Assembly: GCF_003696215.1 (NCBI RefSeq)
Contig: NZ_RFFG01000046.1
Span: 1 to 64,000 of the forward strand
DNA length: 64,000 nucleotides
Direction: 5' to 3'
Origin: Actinomadura harenae
GTDB lineage: Bacteria > Actinomycetota > Actinomycetes > Streptosporangiales > Streptosporangiaceae
Shown: positions 60,284-64,000 of the stretch, piece after piece
How positions within the stretch are numbered: the stretch's first letter is position 1
How the letters are laid out: the number at the start of each line of letters is the position of its first letter
Translations under genes and position numbers: made by a program
Notes under the pieces: generated by a model
Databases searched by the model: none
Told to the model about the DNA's origin: nothing
What the model saw: the letters and a program-made list of their open reading frames with translations, nothing else

Positions 60284-61999
60284 TCAGTGGACCCGGCTGG
60301 CCGTCCGGGCCGTGTCCTCCGCGTGCTCCTCGTGGACGAACCGCTTGCCGCGCAGCAGCGAGGCGACGGCCGCGACCAGTGACATGACTATGGCCAGCGA
60401 GAACACGATGACCAGACCGTGGTGGAACGGCCCGGAGATCAGGTGCGGGAAGTAGGACCGTCCGGTCAGCGCGGCGGCGTCGCCGGGCGGCAGGGAGGCG
60501 AGGACGCCGCCCTGGCCGAGCAGGCTGCCGATCGGGTTGTAGCCGAGGAACGCGGCGAACAGCGTGCCGACCGGCGGCAGGCTCGCGACATGATCCGCCG
60601 CCGACGCCGGGACGCCGTGGGAGGTCAGGCCGCTCGACAGCGTGCCCGGCAGCCGGTCCGCGAGGCCCGCGATCATCAGCGAGAAGAACACGCCGATCGA
60701 CAGGACCATCCCGGCGTTCATGAAGGTGGCCCGCATCCCGGACGCCACGCCCCGCTGGTCGGCCGGGACCGCGTTCATGATCGCGGTGGTGTTGGGCGCG
60801 GCGAACAGCCCCGAGCCCAGCCCGTTCACGAAGATCAGCAGGGCGAACAGCCAGTACGGGAAGTCGGTCGGGATCAGCAGCAGTCCCGCGAAGGCCGCCG
60901 CGGACACCAGCAACCCGCCGGACGCGAACGCCCGCGCGCCGTGCCGGTCCGACAGGTGGCCCGAGAGCGGCCCGGCGACCAGGAACCCGACGGTCAGCGG
61001 CAGCAGGTAGATCCCGGCCCACAGCGGGGTGTCGGCGAAGTCGTAGCCGTGCAGCGGCAGCCAGATGCCCTGCAGCCAGATGATCAGCATGAACTGCATG
61101 CCGCCGCGGGCGATCGCCGCGAGCAGCCCGGCGGCGTTGCCCGCGGCGAACGCCCGGATCCGGAACAGGCCGAGCCGGAACATGGGCTCCGGGACCCGCG
61201 TCTCGATGAGGCAGAACGCCGCCAGCAGGGCGATCCCGCCGATGATCCCGGTGAGCACCCACGGGTTCGTCCAGCCCATGACGTGGCCGCCGTAGGGCTG
61301 GATGCCGTAGGTGATCGCGGCGAGCAGCGCGGTCAGCCCGACGGCGAAGGTGAGGTTCCCGGCCCAGTCGATGCGGATCCGCGTGGCGCGCCGCGCGGTC
61401 TCGACGAGGCTGCGGTAGGCCCAGATCGTCCCGATGATGCCGATCGGCGCGGACGCGAAGAACACCAGCCGCCAGCTGACCTCGCTCAGCAGGCCGCCCG
61501 CGACCAGCCCGAGGAAGCTGCCCGCGATGCCCGCGACCTGGTTGACGCCCATGGCCATGCCGCGCCGGTCGGCGGGGAACGCGTCGGTGAGGATGGCCGC
61601 GGAGTTGGCCATCAGCATGGCGCCGCCGATGCCCTGGAAGATCCGCCAGGCGATCAGCCAGATCGCGCCCGCGGAGCCGTGCAGCGGGTCGAGCGCCAGC
61701 ACGAGCGTCCCGACCGTGAACACCGCGAAGCCCGCGTTGTACATGCGGACGCGCCCGAACAGGTCGCCCAGCCGTCCGAGGGTCACCACCAGGACGGCCG
61801 ACACGAGCATGTAGCCCATCAGGATCCACAGCAGGTAGCTGACGTTGCCGGGCTGGAGCGGGTCCAGGTGGATCCCGCGGAAGATCGCGGGCAGCGAGAT
61901 GATCACGATGGAGGAGTTGACCGTGGCCAGCAGCATGCCGAGCGTGGTGTTGCTCAGCGCGATCCAGGAGTAGCGGGTCGAGTTGCGGGCGGTGCCCAC
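60284..61999 (-). CDS. DHA2-family MFS exporter, second
   Basis: 571 residues with 14 predicted helices: MLLATVNSSIVIISLPAIFR (helix 1), LGRLGDLFGRVRMYNAGFAV (motif A), RIFQGIGGAMLMANSAAILT and MGVNQVAGIAGSFLGLVAGG. It has a long periplasm-side loop near 480-520 and a short cytoplasmic tail. Such proteins export drugs or metabolites. GTG 61999 follows GGAGG by 5 nt. Not closely similar to the exporter at 54432. A dyad at 62046-62061 lies in its promoter region. Confidence 0.92.
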   Translation of the reverse strand: MGTARNSTRYSWIALSNTTLGMLLATVNSSIVIISLPAIFRGIHLDPLQPGNVSYLLWILMGYMLVSAVLVVTLGRLGDLFGRVRMYNAGFAVFTVGTLVLALDPLHGSAGAIWLIAWRIFQGIGGAMLMANSAAILTDAFPADRRGMAMGVNQVAGIAGSFLGLVAGGLLSEVSWRLVFFASAPIGIIGTIWAYRSLVETARRATRIRIDWAGNLTFAVGLTALLAAITYGIQPYGGHVMGWTNPWVLTGIIGGIALLAAFCLIETRVPEPMFRLGLFRIRAFAAGNAAGLLAAIARGGMQFMLIIWLQGIWLPLHGYDFADTPLWAGIYLLPLTVGFLVAGPLSGHLSDRHGARAFASGGLLVSAAAFAGLLLIPTDFPYWLFALLIFVNGLGSGLFAAPNTTAIMNAVPADQRGVASGMRATFMNAGMVLSIGVFFSLMIAGLADRLPGTLSSGLTSHGVPASAADHVASLPPVGTLFAAFLGYNPIGSLLGQGGVLASLPPGDAAALTGRSYFPHLISGPFHHGLVIVFSLAIVMSLVAAVASLLRGKRFVHEEHAEDTARTASRVH

Positions 62000-62045
62000 G
62001 CGGACCTCCGGAGGGGGCGACGGCGGGTGCTGTTCAATCGTTTCT

Positions 62046-62061
62046 TATGCTAACTAACATA
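62046..62061. promoter_or_regulatory. AT-rich dyad upstream of second exporter
   Basis: TATGCTAACTAACATA, 12 of 16 positions symmetric, in a locally AT-rich stretch between the exporter and the 62121 gene. It resembles MarR-type operators (TTAGTTAGCATA core on the other strand). TAACAT (62055-62060) could be a -10 for the rightward gene. Confidence 0.4.
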
Positions 62062-62120
62062 CGCCAAAGGGTGGCATCCGTCACGTTCCGGGTAGGAGTG
62101 CGGCGAAGGAGGCGCACCCG

Positions 62121-62831
62121 GTGTCCGACGTCGAACTGGCCCGTGATCTGGCCGACTCCCTGCTGCTCGCGGCGGGCCGCCCGCGCCGCGCCCTGGCCCC
62201 GCCCGGGCCCGGCGCCGCGTCCCGCGTCCGCGCCGACTGCGCGCTGCGCGCCGAACCGGACGCGCTCGTCCGGATGCGACTGCGCTTCCTGCACTTCCAG
62301 GCCCGCCGGGTCGAGCCGGACGGCGTCGCGGACTGCCACGGCATCGCCCTGCACCCCGGGGACGAGGCCGTCGCGGAGGAGATCGCGCCCGAGTACCGGC
62401 TCGCGGACCTGCTCGCCGCCGAGCACACGCTGGTCCGGGTCGTCCCGGCGCGCCGGACGGTCGAGCCCCTCGTGTGCGGACGCGTCGTCCGCAGTCGCTG
62501 GCCCATCCACGTCCTCGTGCGCACGCGCGCGGAGGCGTTCGCCCGCGCCGGACGCCGGGCACAGGGGTTGACGCGGCTGAGCATCGAGGTCCTGAACGTC
62601 ACCGACTGGCCGCACTCGCTCGACCCGGACGACGCGCTGCGGCGCTCGCTGCTCGTCCCGCATCTGATCGTCGCGCTGGACGGCGCCGTCTTCGTCCCGC
62701 CGGACCGCCCGCGCGAGCGGGACGACCTCTGGCCGGTCCTGCTGGCGGGCGACCTGCTGCTCGCCTCGCCCGTCCCGCTGCCCGACCGCCCGGACATGCC
62801 GATCACCGGGCGGCGCGCCGCCGGCGCCTGA
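62121..62831 (+). CDS. Hypothetical protein, 236 aa
   Basis: No family recognised. It is a soluble, Arg/Asp-rich protein: VELARDLADSLLLAAGRPRR at the start, FLHFQARRVEPDGVADCHGI, RSRWPIHVLVRTRAEAFARA and LVPHLIVALDGAVFVPPDRP in the middle, LPDRPDMPITGRRAAGA at the end. GTG 62121 follows GGAGG by 8 nt. Divergent from the DHA2 exporter and 55 nt before an SDR gene that has its own promoter. Confidence 0.65.
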   Translation: MSDVELARDLADSLLLAAGRPRRALAPPGPGAASRVRADCALRAEPDALVRMRLRFLHFQARRVEPDGVADCHGIALHPGDEAVAEEIAPEYRLADLLAAEHTLVRVVPARRTVEPLVCGRVVRSRWPIHVLVRTRAEAFARAGRRAQGLTRLSIEVLNVTDWPHSLDPDDALRRSLLVPHLIVALDGAVFVPPDRPRERDDLWPVLLAGDLLLASPVPLPDRPDMPITGRRAAGA

Positions 62832-62848
62832 CCGGCGTGGCGGCGCGG

Positions 62849-62879
62849 TTGACATGGAGCGCGCTCCAGATGCTGGGAT
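62849..62879 (+). promoter_or_regulatory. MerR-type promoter with spacer dyad
   Basis: -35 TTGACA (62849-62854), 19-nt spacer, -10 TGGGAT (62874-62879), then 7 nt to ATG 62887. The spacer contains the perfect 14-bp palindrome TGGAGCGCGCTCCA (62855-62868). A long 19-bp spacer filled by a dyad is the hallmark of MerR-activated promoters. Confidence 0.65.
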
Positions 62880-62886
62880 CGGTGCC

Positions 62887-63588
62887 ATGACCGAATCCCA
62901 CGTCACCCTCATCACCGGCGGCGGCACCGGCATCGGCGCGGCCACCGCCCGCGAGCTGATCGCCGCCGGACGCAAGGTCGCGATCACCGGCCGACGGCAG
63001 GACCGCCTCGACCAGGTGGCCAAGGAACTGGGCGAGCCGGACGCCCTGCTGACCATCGCGGGCGACGCCTCCGACTACGGGGACGTCGAGGCCGCCGTCC
63101 GGGCCACGGTCGAGCGGTTCGGGCGCCTCGACGCCGTCGTCGCGAACGCGGGCGGCGCCAAGGGGCGCTCGGTGGCCGACTCCGACCCGGACGACATGCG
63201 CGAGATGGTCCTGACCAACGTGCTCGGACCGGCCTACCTGATCAAGGCGGCGCTGCCCGAGCTGACGGCGTCCAAGGGCCGGATCGTGATCGTCGGCAGC
63301 GTCGCCGGGTTCGTGAACACCCCCGGCAACCTGTACGGCGCGACGAAGTGGGCGATGACCGGCCTGGCGGAGAACACCCGCCGTCTGGTGTCCTCCGACG
63401 GCGTCGGCGTCACGCTGATCGCGCCGGGCGCGACCGAGTCCGACTTCTGGGAGCACGTCGGGAAGCCGGACTACCCGCACATGCTGACGTCGGAGGACAT
63501 CGGCCGCGCCATCGTCTGGGCGGTGGCGCAGCCGTACGGCGTGGACGTGAACACCCTGGTCGTCCGCCCGATCGGCCAGGCGAACTGA
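62887..63588 (+). CDS. SDR-family oxidoreductase
   Basis: 233 residues: TLITGGGTGIGAATARELIA (cofactor loop, about 7-26), ITGRRQDRLDQVAKELG, GDASDYGDVEAAV, VVANAGGAKG, catalytic Ser in IVIVGSVAGFVN and Tyr-x-x-x-Lys in GNLYGATKWAMTGLAENTRR. Classical SDR of unknown substrate; the ARG after strand 2 suggests NADP(H). No RBS; the ATG lies 7 nt after the -10, so the mRNA is probably leaderless. Controlled by a MerR-type promoter but no MerR gene is in view. Confidence 0.9.
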   Translation: MTESHVTLITGGGTGIGAATARELIAAGRKVAITGRRQDRLDQVAKELGEPDALLTIAGDASDYGDVEAAVRATVERFGRLDAVVANAGGAKGRSVADSDPDDMREMVLTNVLGPAYLIKAALPELTASKGRIVIVGSVAGFVNTPGNLYGATKWAMTGLAENTRRLVSSDGVGVTLIAPGATESDFWEHVGKPDYPHMLTSEDIGRAIVWAVAQPYGVDVNTLVVRPIGQAN

Positions 63589-63606
63589 CCGGACCGTCCC
63601 GCGCGG

Positions 63607-64000
63607 CTACTCCTTGAACAGCAGCCGCTCGAACGGCACCGGCTCCTCGAAGGGGTCGGGCTTGGCGGCGGGGGCCCGTCCGATGATCGTGTCGGCGAGC
63701 TCCCGCCCGGCCCGGGTGACCCGCTCGGCCAGCTCGCCGCTCCCCCAGTCCTCGGTCGCCGCGTACACGGCGGTCCGCTGGACGGAGGCGCGCAGGTAGG
63801 CGAACAGCGGACGCATCGCGAAGTCGATCGCGAGCGAGTGCCGGGGCGTGCCGCCGGTCGCGCCGAGCAGCGTGGGCGTGTTCTCCAGCGCGTCCTTGTC
63901 GAGCACGTCGAAGAACGTCTTGAACAGGCCGCTGTAGGACGCCTGGAACACCGGTGTGACGGCGATCAGGGCGTCCGCGCCGGTCACGGCCTCGACGGCG
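63607..64000 (-). CDS. NAD(P)H-dependent FMN reductase, partial
   Basis: The frame continues past the right window edge, so the N-terminus (including the first FMN-binding GSxxxxSxT) is missing. What remains, about 130 residues, has the flavodoxin-like DALIAVTPVFQASYSGLFKT, FFDVLDKDALENTPTLLGAT and HSLAIDFAMRPLFAYL, which fit the CE1759/MsuE-type FMN reductases. These supply reduced flavin to monooxygenases. It is convergent with the SDR gene, 18 nt apart, with no hairpin. Confidence 0.85.
   Translation of the reverse strand, partial: AVEAVTGADALIAVTPVFQASYSGLFKTFFDVLDKDALENTPTLLGATGGTPRHSLAIDFAMRPLFAYLRASVQRTAVYAATEDWGSGELAERVTRAGRELADTIIGRAPAAKPDPFEEPVPFERLLFKE

Noticed and set aside
54432-61999. 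Two DHA2 exporters as a recent duplication
   Set aside because: The helix 1 and motif A sequences differ clearly and the neighbourhoods are unrelated, so they are separate members of a large family.

Overview
The window is about 64 kb of very GC-rich DNA (roughly 70-75% by eye) with strong third-position G/C bias, frequent GTG/TTG starts and dense, often overlapping genes. An SsgA-family sporulation/division protein, polyphosphate glucokinase, AfsR/SARP and NB-ARC-TPR regulators, an XRE/DUF397/anti-sigma-type ATPase locus and a mycothiol-type nitroreductase homologue together point to a spore-forming actinomycete. Streptosporangiales (for example Actinomadura and relatives) is my best guess, but that is inference. 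It looks like chromosomal arm or mid-chromosome sequence; I see no integrase, transposase, phage, plasmid or CRISPR genes.

Layout. 1-8.1 kb: a partial coiled-coil protein, a small HGxxP-type membrane protein, a GH35 beta-galactosidase with a clear leaderless promoter, an unrecognised protein, a quinone-reductase-like enzyme, an orphan MreB-like ATPase and a secreted protein. 8.2-15.8 kb: HdeD-like and VIT1-like membrane proteins, a Clp/Hsp100 ATPase, a PGPGW membrane protein, an SsgA-like protein, soluble transhydrogenase and polyphosphate glucokinase. 15.9-23.7 kb: one six-gene operon read leftwards (solute-binding protein, two permeases, ABC ATPase, PHP phosphoesterase, GH38 alpha-mannosidase) behind a promoter with an overlapping dyad; it looks like import and hydrolysis of a mannoside or similar sugar. 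23.7-26.4 kb: pabC-pabB and an ArsR-type regulator. 26.5-33.5 kb: tRNA Gly-Cys-Val, then SGNH esterase, HAD phosphatase, a GNAT remnant, ABC-F ATPase, an unknown protein, a Tat-exported phospholipase C-like enzyme, and a second, identical tRNA Gly-Val pair.

33.6-45.7 kb is a run of regulator/target pairs: MarR; a DUF3533/YhgE-type membrane protein diverging from a MerR regulator over two dyads; an SDR-deazaflavin reductase operon with a promoter/operator; VOC protein; MocR diverging from a mycothiol-nitroreductase homologue plus MFS transporter; carboxymuconolactone-decarboxylase-like protein diverging from an ECF41/SigJ-type sigma factor; and a HATPase / XRE-DUF5753 / DUF397 developmental-type locus. 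46-54.3 kb: a SARP-NB-ARC-TPR regulator diverges from a three-gene operon (glycerophosphotransferase-like glycosyltransferase, unknown protein, PfkB kinase), closed by a second NB-ARC-TPR STAND protein. This block, with three CCGCAAGG repeats at exact 12-bp period in front of the operon, is the best candidate for an undescribed system. 54.4-64 kb: DHA2 drug exporter/TetR pair sharing a 75-bp nested palindrome, an orphan SEDS protein, two tandem small secreted SH3-like proteins plus a remnant third, a second DHA2 exporter, an unknown protein, an SDR behind a MerR-type promoter, and a partial FMN reductase.

Two themes recur. Several genes lack a Shine-Dalgarno sequence but have a TANNNT -10 element 6-9 nt before the start codon, so they are probably leaderless. 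Many divergent gene pairs have clear dyads in the shared promoter region. All coordinates, motifs and dyads were read by eye; no homology search was run.
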